From assembly GCA_035654655.1 (NCBI GenBank), contig DASRWI010000004.1, forward strand, positions 1 through 7,113: a stretch of 7,113 nt of DNA, given 5' to 3'. The position numbers and the translations under genes are program-made. The notes beneath the pieces were generated by a model. It saw only the letters and a list, made by a program, of their open reading frames with translations. It had not been told where the DNA came from and made no database searches. Source of the stretch: DASRWI01 sp035654655. Lineage in GTDB: Bacteria; Bacteroidota; Ignavibacteria; Ignavibacteriales; Ignavibacteriaceae. Shown here one piece after another: positions 1 to 5,897 of this stretch. The first letter of the stretch is position 1. Each line of letters opens with the position of its first letter.

Positions 1-1
1 A

Positions 2-1231
2 GATTTTACAAATAGAGGATTTTCATCAATTGTAACCACCCCATTTAATAAAGGATTGAACGTTAGCGATTGTATTTTATGCGGGCAGTGTATTCTTGTT
101 TGTCCGACTGCTGCATTAAGAGAAAAAAGTTCATTGAAGGAAGTTTCATCAGCATTACAAAATAAAAATAAATATACAATTGTTCAGGTGGCTCCTGCTG
201 TTAGAGCAACATTAGGTGAAGAATATAATTTACCCTTAGGTACTGATGTAACAGGTCAATTAGTAACAGGTTTAAGAAGGTTGGGATTTAAAAAAGTTTT
301 TGATACTAACTTTTCTGCTGACTTAACTATTATGGAAGAAGCAACTGAATTAGTAAGTAGAATTAAGAAGGGTGAAAATCTTCCAATGTTTACAAGCTGC
401 TGTCCTGGGTGGATAAAGTATGTCGAGATGAACAGACCTGAAGTTTTAAACCATGTTTCATCCTGCAAATCTCCGCACGAAATGGAAGGAGCAGTTCTCA
501 AAACTTACTACGCAAAGAAAATGGGAATTGACCCGAAGAATATATATGTAGTATCTGTAATGCCTTGTACAGTTAAGAAATACGAATCTGCAAGAGGTGA
601 ATTATCTGAAGATAAGATGCTCGATGTTGATGCAGTTATTACAACAAGAGAATTGGTTAGATTCTTTAAGATGGCTGGTATTGATTTTAATGACCTTCCA
701 CAGGATTCATTTGATAATCCATTAGGTGAATCAACAGGTGCTGCTGCAATCTTTGGTACAAGCGGCGGTGTTATGGAAGCTGCACTAAGAACTGCATATT
801 ACAAAATATCAGGTAAGGAACTTGAAAACGTTGAGTTTGAAAGTATTAGAGGATTTGATGGATTGAAGGAAGCTTCAGTTGAAATAAATGGAATGCAAAT
901 TAATATTGCAGTAGTAAATGGTATTGGTAATGTTGGTCCGGTACTGGATGATGTGCAGAATGGAACATCAAAATATCATTTTATAGAAGTTATGGCTTGT
1001 CCTGGAGGATGTATAAATGGCGGTGGTCAGCCAATACATCAGAAAATTGATAAAATTCAAAAGAGAATGAAAGCTCTTTATCAAATAGACAGTAGTATGA
1101 AGAAGAGAAAAAGTCACGAGAATGATTCGATTAAAGCAATCTATAAGGAATTCTTTATTGAACCGAATTCTCATAAGGCTCACGATATTTTACATACTCA
1201 TTATTTTGATAGAAAAAATAGAAACAATTGA
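2..1231 (+). CDS. hydA: [FeFe]-hydrogenase large (catalytic) subunit, 5'-truncated by window edge
   Basis: Catalytic subunit of an [FeFe]-hydrogenase (2H+ + 2e- to H2, reversible), cytoplasmic. The frame is open from base 2, and the residues before the TTG at 56 (TTPFNKGL) fit the family, so that TTG is not the start; the true start lies upstream. Numbering from the TTG codon, one 4Fe-4S motif CxxCxxCxxxCP is at 6-17. The three H-cluster signatures are intact: TSCCPGW (113-119), MPCTVKKYE (169-177) and EVMACPGGCINGGGQ (311-325). They give cluster ligands C116, C171, C315 and C319 and the proton-relay cysteine C115. NPLGESTGAAAIFGTSGG (221-238) is also typical. The C-terminus (about 352-387, SHEN...AHDILHTHY) is the small-subunit domain, fused here as in HndD/HydA of NAD(P)-linked multimeric enzymes. 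Partners such as HydB/HydC would be expected upstream, but that is inference. Unlike the next gene, every catalytic residue is present. Confidence 0.96.
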   Translation, partial: DFTNRGFSSIVTTPFNKGLNVSDCILCGQCILVCPTAALREKSSLKEVSSALQNKNKYTIVQVAPAVRATLGEEYNLPLGTDVTGQLVTGLRRLGFKKVFDTNFSADLTIMEEATELVSRIKKGENLPMFTSCCPGWIKYVEMNRPEVLNHVSSCKSPHEMEGAVLKTYYAKKMGIDPKNIYVVSVMPCTVKKYESARGELSEDKMLDVDAVITTRELVRFFKMAGIDFNDLPQDSFDNPLGESTGAAAIFGTSGGVMEAALRTAYYKISGKELENVEFESIRGFDGLKEASVEINGMQINIAVVNGIGNVGPVLDDVQNGTSKYHFIEVMACPGGCINGGGQPIHQKIDKIQKRMKALYQIDSSMKKRKSHENDSIKAIYKEFFIEPNSHKAHDILHTHYFDRKNRNN

Positions 1232-1244
1232 CCTCTCCATGTTG

Positions 1245-1287
1245 AAAAGGATATGGGAATATTGTAAAATATTTCCTATCCTTTTTT
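1245..1287 (+). terminator. Intercistronic hairpin with U-tract (terminator or attenuator) between hydA and the sensor gene
   Basis: AAAAGGATA (1245-1253) pairs with TATCCTTTT (1277-1285). Inside it GGAATATT (1256-1263) pairs with AATATTTCC (1268-1276) with one bulged T, around a GTAA loop. A run of six T (1282-1287) follows. The hairpin lies 14 bases after the hydA stop, and its U-tract ends 14 bases before the next ATG. It has the form of an intrinsic terminator. It could lower expression of the sensor relative to the enzyme, or act as a conditional attenuator. Confidence 0.75.
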
Positions 1288-1301
1288 ATTAGAGATATTA
1301 A

Positions 1302-3278
1302 ATGAATGTAGGAATTGTAAGTACAATAAGCGATAAGTGTAAGAGATGCTACTCTTGTATTAGAGAGTGTCCTGCAAAAGCTATAAAGGTAATTAATGGT
1401 CAAGCTGCCGTTATACCTGAAAGATGCATAGCTTGCGGACACTGTGTAAAGGTATGCTCTCAACATGGTAAACTTATTATGAGTGATATTGATAAAGTTG
1501 TTAATGAAATATTACCTAACTATCAAAGCTTTGCAATAGTTGCTCCTTCTTTCGCTGCATCATTTCCTGATAATTATAATAAAGTTCCTGCTGCGCTTAA
1601 AGCCTTAGGTTTTAATTCAGTTGTTGAAACTGCGTTCGGTGCTGACCTTATAAGCAATAATTATCTTGAAGAATTTAATTCAGAAGATAAAAACACTGTT
1701 ATAAGTTCTGCTTGTCCTGCGGTTGTTAGTTATATTGAAAAATATTTTAAGGAACTTGTTCCTAATCTTGCTAAAGTAGTATCTCCTATGATTGCATTGG
1801 GAAGATATCTTAGAGCAACAGTAAGCAATGATATAAAGGTTGTGTTTATTGGTCCCTGTATAGCTAAGAAAAAAGAAGCATTAGAGAATGATGAAATAGA
1901 TGCTGTATTAACTTTCTCTGAAATCAAAAAGTTATTTAAACTGAATAATATAGACTTAAGTGATTTAGGAGAAGTTGATTTCGATCCACCTCACGCTTAT
2001 ATGGGTAAATCATATCCATTAGCAGGAGGTTTGTTAAAGACTGCCGATATTTCTGATGATATTCTTGAAAAAGAAATTATTGTAGTTGAAGGAAAAAGAA
2101 AAGTAATTGAAATTATTGATGAGCTATCCGACAACAAGATAAATGCAAAATTTCTTGATATACTATTTTGCGAGGGATGTATTAGCGGACCTGCGATTGA
2201 TAGTTCATTGAACTACTATTCAAGAAGAGAAAAAGTAATAAAGTATATTGAACAAAATCTTCATAGCATTGATAAGCATATTTGGAAAAGCGATTTATAC
2301 AATAGCAGGAATTTAGATTTAACACGTTCATTCGAAGATAGGAATCAGAGAAAACCTTATCCTGATGAAGATAAAATTAAAGAAATTCTTGCAGAGACAA
2401 ATAAGTTTACTCCACAGGACCAATTAAATTGCGGTGCTTGCGGTTATAATACTTGTCGTGAATTTGCAGTTGCCATCACTAAAGATTTTGCTGAAAAAGA
2501 AATGTGTCTGCCTTACTTAATTGATAAGCTTGATAATGCTTATAATGAATTGAAGAATACTCAAGAGCAATTACAATCTGCAGAAAAACTTGCTTCAATT
2601 GGACAATTGGCAGCAGGTGTTGCTCACGAAATTAATAATCCTCTTGGAACAATACTTTTATATTCTTCAATGCTTAAGAAGGAAGCAGAGGAGTGGGAAA
2701 ATCCCCAACACTCTGAAGATTTAACTCTTATAGTTGAAGAAACTAATAGATGTAAAAATATTGTTTCAAACTTATTAAACTTTGCCCGCCAGGGTAAACT
2801 AAATATTTCACAAATAAATATTTATACTCTATTAAATAAAATTGTTAAGACTGTAAGATTAAATCCTCAATACAAGGATATTACCTTCAACATTGAGAAA
2901 CAAAAAGAAGAATTAAAAATAGAAGGGGATGAGGACCAATTGAAGCAGGTATTCCTAAATATTATAACTAATGCCTGTGAATCTATGGAAGAGAGTGAAG
3001 TTAAGAAAATAAATATCAAAAAATATTTTCAGGATGATGAGTTAGTTGTTGAAATAAAAGACACAGGGTGTGGAATTGAAAAGGAAAATAGAAATAAAGT
3101 TTTTACTCCATTTTTTACGACCAAAAAAATTGGAAAAGGTACAGGTTTAGGGTTAGCAATAACTTATGGCATAATCAAAATGCATAAGGGACAAATAACA
3201 TTTACAAGTGAGCCAAATGCCGGCACCACTTTTAAAGTAAGATTACCAAAGGTTTTAAATTTAGAAAATAAAAATTGA
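1302..3278 (+). CDS. Sensory [FeFe]-hydrogenase-like protein fused to histidine kinase (HydS-type)
   Basis: Candidate H2 or redox sensor kinase, 658 residues, no membrane segment seen, so probably cytoplasmic. Domains in order: two 4Fe-4S motifs (C13/16/19/23 and C42/45/48/52); an H-cluster domain (about 75-300); an extra Fe-S domain C377-x2-C380-x4-C385-x16-C402; a short coiled coil (403-428); a HisKA domain with H442 in AAGVAHEINNPLG; and a HATPase domain with N-box N553/N557, DTGCGI (587-592), FTPFFTTK (601-608) and GKGTGLGLAI (611-620). The H-cluster motifs are of sensory type: SSACP (135-139) has Ala where catalytic enzymes have the proton-relay Cys, GPCIAKK (184-190) has Gly for Met, and FCEGCISGP (289-297) has CxxC where hydA has CxxxC. 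All four likely cluster cysteines remain (138, 186, 290, 293). Known HydS-type proteins carry comparable substitutions. I see no PAS domain. The ATG at 1302 has only a weak purine-rich stretch (AGAGA) upstream. The receiver gene downstream is its likely partner. Confidence 0.92.
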   Translation: MNVGIVSTISDKCKRCYSCIRECPAKAIKVINGQAAVIPERCIACGHCVKVCSQHGKLIMSDIDKVVNEILPNYQSFAIVAPSFAASFPDNYNKVPAALKALGFNSVVETAFGADLISNNYLEEFNSEDKNTVISSACPAVVSYIEKYFKELVPNLAKVVSPMIALGRYLRATVSNDIKVVFIGPCIAKKKEALENDEIDAVLTFSEIKKLFKLNNIDLSDLGEVDFDPPHAYMGKSYPLAGGLLKTADISDDILEKEIIVVEGKRKVIEIIDELSDNKINAKFLDILFCEGCISGPAIDSSLNYYSRREKVIKYIEQNLHSIDKHIWKSDLYNSRNLDLTRSFEDRNQRKPYPDEDKIKEILAETNKFTPQDQLNCGACGYNTCREFAVAITKDFAEKEMCLPYLIDKLDNAYNELKNTQEQLQSAEKLASIGQLAAGVAHEINNPLGTILLYSSMLKKEAEEWENPQHSEDLTLIVEETNRCKNIVSNLLNFARQGKLNISQINIYTLLNKIVKTVRLNPQYKDITFNIEKQKEELKIEGDEDQLKQVFLNIITNACESMEESEVKKINIKKYFQDDELVVEIKDTGCGIEKENRNKVFTPFFTTKKIGKGTGLGLAITYGIIKMHKGQITFTSEPNAGTTFKVRLPKVLNLENKN

Positions 3279-3280
3279 TT

Positions 3281-3287
3281 AAAGGAG
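3281..3287 (+). promoter_or_regulatory. Ribosome binding site of the receiver gene
   Basis: AAAGGAG lies nine bases before the ATG at 3297 and three bases after the sensor kinase stop codon. This is much stronger than the site before the kinase itself. It suggests the receiver is translated at a higher level than the kinase from the same transcript. Confidence 0.8.
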
Positions 3288-3296
3288 TGCATTATA

Positions 3297-3695
3297 ATGA
3301 ATGCTCAAAAGAAAATTTTGTTAGTTGACGATGACCTGGATTTATTAGAGCAAAATAAATTGCTTCTTGAAACTAAAGGATATAATGTAATTACTTCAGA
3401 CACAACTAAAGAAGCATGGGATTTATTTAAATCAGAAAAACCTGACGCAGCTATTTTAGATTTAATTATGGAAGAGCACGATTCAGGATTTATATTAAGT
3501 TATAAAATCAAGAAGGATGAATACGGCAAAAATATTCCTGTTTTTGTCTTAACTTCTGCAACTTATGTAACAGGATTTAAGTTTAGTTCATCAACAGAAG
3601 AAGAAAAAGAGTGGATTAAGTGTGATGAAATTTTGAATAAGCCGGTTCAAATTGAAGAACTTGAAATGAAGTTGAATAAATATTTTAGTAAATAG
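3297..3695 (+). CDS. Single-domain response regulator (CheY-like receiver)
   Basis: A 132-residue stand-alone receiver domain. The acidic triad start is KKILLVDDDLD (D11-D13), the predicted phospho-acceptor is D55 in AAILDLIMEEHDSGF, the switch residue is T86 in VFVLTSA, and K115-P116 is in ILNKPVQ. After the receiver fold only KYFSK remains, so there is no DNA-binding or enzymatic output domain. It starts 18 bases after the sensor kinase stop, so the two should be co-transcribed, and it is the likely phosphate acceptor from H442 of the kinase. With no output domain it must act by protein contact or pass the phosphate on in a phosphorelay; the target is not visible here. An insertion-like segment rich in Ser/Glu (about 94-106, GFKFSSSTEEEKE) sits between beta-4 and beta-5. 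Confidence 0.93.
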   Translation: MNAQKKILLVDDDLDLLEQNKLLLETKGYNVITSDTTKEAWDLFKSEKPDAAILDLIMEEHDSGFILSYKIKKDEYGKNIPVFVLTSATYVTGFKFSSSTEEEKEWIKCDEILNKPVQIEELEMKLNKYFSK

Positions 3696-3724
3696 TTAGT
3701 TGTTATATTATTTGTTAGAAGTTT

Positions 3725-3756
3725 AAAGCCCGTGAAGAAATTTGCGGGCTTTTTTT
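3725..3756 (+). terminator. Intrinsic terminator of the hydrogenase/sensor/receiver unit
   Basis: AAAGCCCG (3725-3732) pairs with CGGGCTTT (3745-3752) around a 12-base loop, and T's continue to 3756. It lies 30 bases after the receiver stop. Confidence 0.9.
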
Positions 3757-3767
3757 ATATTAAATAT

Positions 3768-3835
3768 CCCACGATTAAATCATGGCTGAACTAGAAAAAT
3801 TTAAAAAAAGGTTAGCCCATGAATTTATTCATGGG
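3768..3835. repeat. Inverted pair of REP-like palindromes (BIME-like)
   Basis: The right unit contains a perfect 9-bp palindrome, CCCATGAAT (3816-3824) and ATTCATGGG (3827-3835) around TT, preceded by GTTAG. The left unit, CCCACGATTAAATCATGG (3768-3785) followed by CTGAAC, is a slightly imperfect palindrome. Its reverse complement starts GTTCAGCCATGA and aligns with GTTAGCCCATGA of the right unit. So two related palindromes face each other across about 20 A-rich bases, in a gap between converging terminators. This is the arrangement of REP/BIME elements spread by RAYT-type Y1 transposases. No transposase is in the window, and the family assignment is inference. Confidence 0.6.
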
Positions 3836-3871
3836 AACAATGTCTGGTATTCATGGTTCTCATTCGGCCAT

Positions 3872-3906
3872 AAAAAACCCCGGCTGAATTAAAAATTCAA
3901 CCGGGG
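3872..3906 (-). terminator. Intrinsic terminator of the CarH-like/DUF378/outer-membrane protein operon
   Basis: CCCCGGCTGAATT (3878-3890) pairs with AATTCAACCGGGG (3894-3906) around an AAA loop. Read on the minus strand the single mismatch becomes a G-U wobble, and the stem is followed by six T (complement of 3877-3872). It lies 28 bases after the outer-membrane protein stop codon. Confidence 0.92.
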
Positions 3907-3934
3907 AATAAGGAGAACCGCCTATGATAAATTA

Positions 3935-4441
3935 TTAATTAAAATAGAAATGGAAGCCTACATTGTTAAAGCTTAAAGCTCTCAAGGCAGAAACGCCCCA
4001 TTTGTCTTCAGTTCCTCCTAACTGTTCAAACTGCAACCCATGACCGACTGATAATGAAAAGTTTTTAGTTACAAACCATTCAGCACCAAGGTCAGCAGTT
4101 ACTATCATTTTACTTTTCGATTCACCATTTACAGTTCTAGCATCGGTTTGATATTCAAGTCCCGGACGAACAAAGAAGTTAACTTCATTTGTCATATAAA
4201 CATTGAATATAGCACCAATATTAACGTGTAAACGGCTTTTATCTATAGAACTGTAGTTTTTATCTGCGTATCCTAAACCAAGGTCAACACCTACTATTCT
4301 ATTAAAGAATATTCTTCCACCAATAGGAGCGCTGGTTGAATACCATCCTAAACCGAAAGTAGGTCCGTCTGCTTTAGGTTGAGGCATTACATCGACAACC
4401 ATTAAAAGCGCAAAAAGGGTGATTGCTAAAAGTTTTTTCAT
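3935..4441 (-). CDS. Small outer-membrane beta-barrel protein
   Basis: Predicted secreted 168-residue protein. The N-terminus MKKLLAITLFALLMVV is a typical signal peptide core, with cleavage likely within about residues 18-26. The rest alternates polar and hydrophobic or aromatic residues in strand-length runs (GGRIFFNRIVGVDLGLGY, RLHVNIGAIFNVYM, NFFVRPGLEY, IVTADLGAEWFV, FSLSVGHGLQFEQL) and ends in GFHFYFN. This is the pattern of a small eight-stranded OmpA/OmpW-like barrel. Start choice: an in-frame TTG six bases upstream at 4447 is possible, but GAAAGGA sits too close to it, while the spacing to the ATG at 4441 is normal. It is the last gene of the three-gene operon, 15 bases after the DUF378 gene. 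I do not recognise a specific family, and the function is unknown. Confidence 0.82.
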   Translation of the reverse strand: MKKLLAITLFALLMVVDVMPQPKADGPTFGLGWYSTSAPIGGRIFFNRIVGVDLGLGYADKNYSSIDKSRLHVNIGAIFNVYMTNEVNFFVRPGLEYQTDARTVNGESKSKMIVTADLGAEWFVTKNFSLSVGHGLQFEQLGGTEDKWGVSALRALSFNNVGFHFYFN

Positions 4442-4449
4442 GTTCAAGA

Positions 4450-4456
4450 TCCTTTC
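4450..4456 (-). promoter_or_regulatory. Ribosome binding site that decides the barrel-protein start
   Basis: On the minus strand GAAAGGA lies eight bases before the ATG at 4441 but only two bases before the TTG at 4447, so the ATG is preferred. The site lies immediately after the DUF378 stop codon. Confidence 0.7.
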
Positions 4457-4672
4457 TTAATATTGTTTAACAGGTTGATATTGTTTAGCTGTTTGTTTTA
4501 AAGTAAATATTTGATAAACAGCTGATAAGCCAACTAGTATGTAAACAACTTTGCTTAGCATACTATCTACACCGAAAATACCATCTACTAAATTTGCATT
4601 TAAGGCATGCAAAGCCCAGTTCAAGCCACCAACAATAATTAACACCTTTGTTATTAAATCAAGTGTTTTCAT
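4457..4672 (-). CDS. DUF378 family small membrane protein
   Basis: A 71-residue protein with two predicted transmembrane helices, about 7-26 (ITKVLIIVGGLNWALHAL) and about 41-58 (VVYILVGLSAVYQIFTL), joined by a short loop NLVDGIFGVDSMLSK. GGLNWAL, the VDxIFG loop and YxLVGLSAVY are the hallmarks of the DUF378 (YuzA-like) family, whose role is unknown. The polar C-terminus TAKQYQPVKQY is probably cytoplasmic. Its ribosome site AAGGAA lies inside the last codons of the upstream CarH-like regulator, whose stop codon is only four bases before this ATG, so the two are probably translationally coupled. Being in an operon with a light/B12 sensor and an outer-membrane protein suggests an envelope-stress or photo-response role, but this is inference. 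Confidence 0.88.
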   Translation of the reverse strand: MKTLDLITKVLIIVGGLNWALHALNANLVDGIFGVDSMLSKVVYILVGLSAVYQIFTLKQTAKQYQPVKQY

Positions 4673-4676
4673 AGTA

Positions 4677-5582
4677 CTATTCCTTTATTTTATTTTGTTT
4701 TATTTGTTTATTTATAAACTCTATTACATCTTTAATTGAATAAGCTATTAAGTCATAGCTTTTAATTTCATCTGCATAATTTGAATAACCTTCACCACCC
4801 AAAATTAAATTTGAGTTTATCTTCTTAAGAGTGCGATAAATATCTTTTGTCTTATTGATTAAAAAATTTTTATCATTAGAAACTTGTTTTGCTGAGAGAC
4901 ATACAAAATCAGGACTGTATTTTATAACTGCATTCTTTATAGATTTGAAGGGAGTATTTTCTCCAAGGTAAATAACCTGGTAACCTTCAATTTCTAATCC
5001 TATAGATAATGCAAGCAAACCCAAATCGTGATAATCATTTTCAATGCAGCTGCAGATTATTTTTGTCTCCTTAGAAGGCTTTTTCTTAAGCTGCATTACT
5101 AATCTATTTAATGCCATCTTTACTGCCTGAGTTGCTCTATGCTCATCAATAATTTCAATTTCCTGCTCTTCCCAGCTTTCACCTATCATTTTAAAAGTTC
5201 CAACAACAACCTTATCTATAATATCTGCATAGCTTATTTGATTTCTATATAAATGAAGCATAAAGCCATAAATCTCATCTACATTTTCATAGAGAATTAT
5301 CTTGAAGAATATTTTAGAAATCTCGTCATAATTTTTTTTATATAAGAAATATTCCAAATCATCCTGAGGCTTTATTTTTGACTCTATCATTCCTGATAAA
5401 GGAATATTGTTAGCCTTAGAGAATTCAATAATATCTTCCAGGAAGTACTTTCTATGCCCCCCAATAGTTTTGGTGCATTTAAGTTTTTGAGAATCAGTCC
5501 ATCTTTTGATTGTTGTTTCGGTAACATTCATTAAGGATGAAACTTCTCTGGTTGATAAATATTTGTTATATGTTTTGTTCAT
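4677..5582 (-). CDS. CarH/LitR-like MerR-family regulator with B12-binding domain (candidate AdoCbl photoreceptor)
   Basis: A 301-residue cytoplasmic transcription regulator. Residues 8-57 form a MerR-type winged helix (LSTREVSSLMNVTETTIKRW, then the wing TIGGHRKYFLEDI). Residues about 75-165 form the helical B12-binding cap with W137-x9-E147-H148, the Wx9EH signature of adenosylcobalamin-dependent light sensors. Residues about 173-295 form the Rossmann-like B12 domain with D183-Y-H185-D-L-G188, where H185 would be the lower cobalt ligand, plus LSAKQ (229-233) and LGGEG (261-265). In known CarH the dark AdoCbl form is a DNA-bound tetramer repressor, and light breaks the Co-C bond and releases DNA. 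In Thermus CarH the residue after the Trp is the His that ligates cobalt after photolysis; here it is E138. The gene heads an operon with DUF378 and barrel-protein genes. No carotenoid or photolyase gene is in view. Light sensing is inferred from motifs. Confidence 0.88.
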   Translation of the reverse strand: MNKTYNKYLSTREVSSLMNVTETTIKRWTDSQKLKCTKTIGGHRKYFLEDIIEFSKANNIPLSGMIESKIKPQDDLEYFLYKKNYDEISKIFFKIILYENVDEIYGFMLHLYRNQISYADIIDKVVVGTFKMIGESWEEQEIEIIDEHRATQAVKMALNRLVMQLKKKPSKETKIICSCIENDYHDLGLLALSIGLEIEGYQVIYLGENTPFKSIKNAVIKYSPDFVCLSAKQVSNDKNFLINKTKDIYRTLKKINSNLILGGEGYSNYADEIKSYDLIAYSIKDVIEFINKQIKQNKIKE

Positions 5583-5583
5583 T

Positions 5584-5628
5584 ATGTATATAATGTTCGT
5601 TATGTACGATTCAAATATAATGTAGGTA
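5584..5628 (-). promoter_or_regulatory. Putative promoter and 9-bp-phased operator of the CarH-like operon
   Basis: On the minus strand TATATTTG (complement of 5612-5619) matches the TAnnTTTG -7 element of Bacteroidota-type promoters, about 30 bases before the ATG. A TTTG lies 15 bases further upstream, which is a somewhat short spacing. Around the element the plus strand reads ATGT at 5584, 5593, 5602 and 5620, so four of five consecutive 9-base blocks begin ATGT. On the minus strand this gives TACA or AACA half-sites flanking and covering the promoter. TACA-type half-sites are known for CarA/CarH operators. Autorepression is inferred. No clear Shine-Dalgarno site precedes this ATG. Confidence 0.45.
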
Positions 5629-5694
5629 TTGCTTCAAAAAAATGATTTGGCGCACAATTGTTTTTATGAATTGGAATGAGAGAGATAATTAAAA

Positions 5695-5831
5695 TATTCT
5701 TACGGAATGGTCATCTATTGTTTCGATAAAGTTATTATTTTTACAATACCCTAATTTGAAAACCTCTAACATTCGTTAGGAATGAATATTAATAACCTTA
5801 TATCAAACTTTCCTGGCATTCTATAGGAATG
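5695..5831. promoter_or_regulatory. Three copies of an ATTC-N5-GAAT dyad
   Basis: ATTC-N5-GAAT occurs at 5696-5708, 5771-5783 and 5818-5830. In all three the right arm reads GGAATG, and the last copy extends to a perfect 6-bp stem GCATTC/GAATGC (5816-5832). A further GGAATG lies at 5673-5678. The repeated dyads look like sites for a dimeric regulator that could serve either the minus-strand CarH-like operon or the plus-strand small gene. The rest of this 327-base gap (5583-5909) shows no gene. Confidence 0.5.
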
Positions 5832-5840
5832 CATAAACAT

Positions 5841-5884
5841 ATAATAAATATATTATTGCATATATATAATAAATCTATTATATT
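5841..5884 (+). promoter_or_regulatory. Tandem ATAATA-N4-TATTAT dyads and putative promoter of the small gene
   Basis: Two dyads, ATAATA-N4-TATTAT, lie at 5841-5856 and 5866-5881, 25 bases apart. They sit inside near-identical 18-base direct repeats (5839-5856 and 5864-5881, one difference). TTGCAT (5856-5861) and TATATT (5879-5884) are 17 bases apart and could serve as -35 and -10 boxes; the -35 match is weak. The second dyad would then lie within the promoter, as expected for a repressor site. AT-richness raises the chance of coincidence. Confidence 0.4.
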
Positions 5885-5897
5885 GAAGATGTAATTT

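Noticed and set aside
56..58. TTG as the start codon of the hydrogenase gene
   Set aside because: The frame is open to the left edge and the residues before it (TTPFNKGL) continue the conserved [FeFe]-hydrogenase sequence, so the TTG is an internal Leu codon.
1155..1466. Minus-strand open frames over hydA and the sensor gene (also 256-501, 968-1183, 1730-1927)
   Set aside because: They are shadows of strongly conserved plus-strand coding sequence and their translations resemble no protein family.
3782..3892. A 36-codon open frame starting ATGGCTGAACTAG
   Set aside because: No ribosome site; it lies across the palindromic repeats and ends inside the opposing terminator, so it is probably chance.
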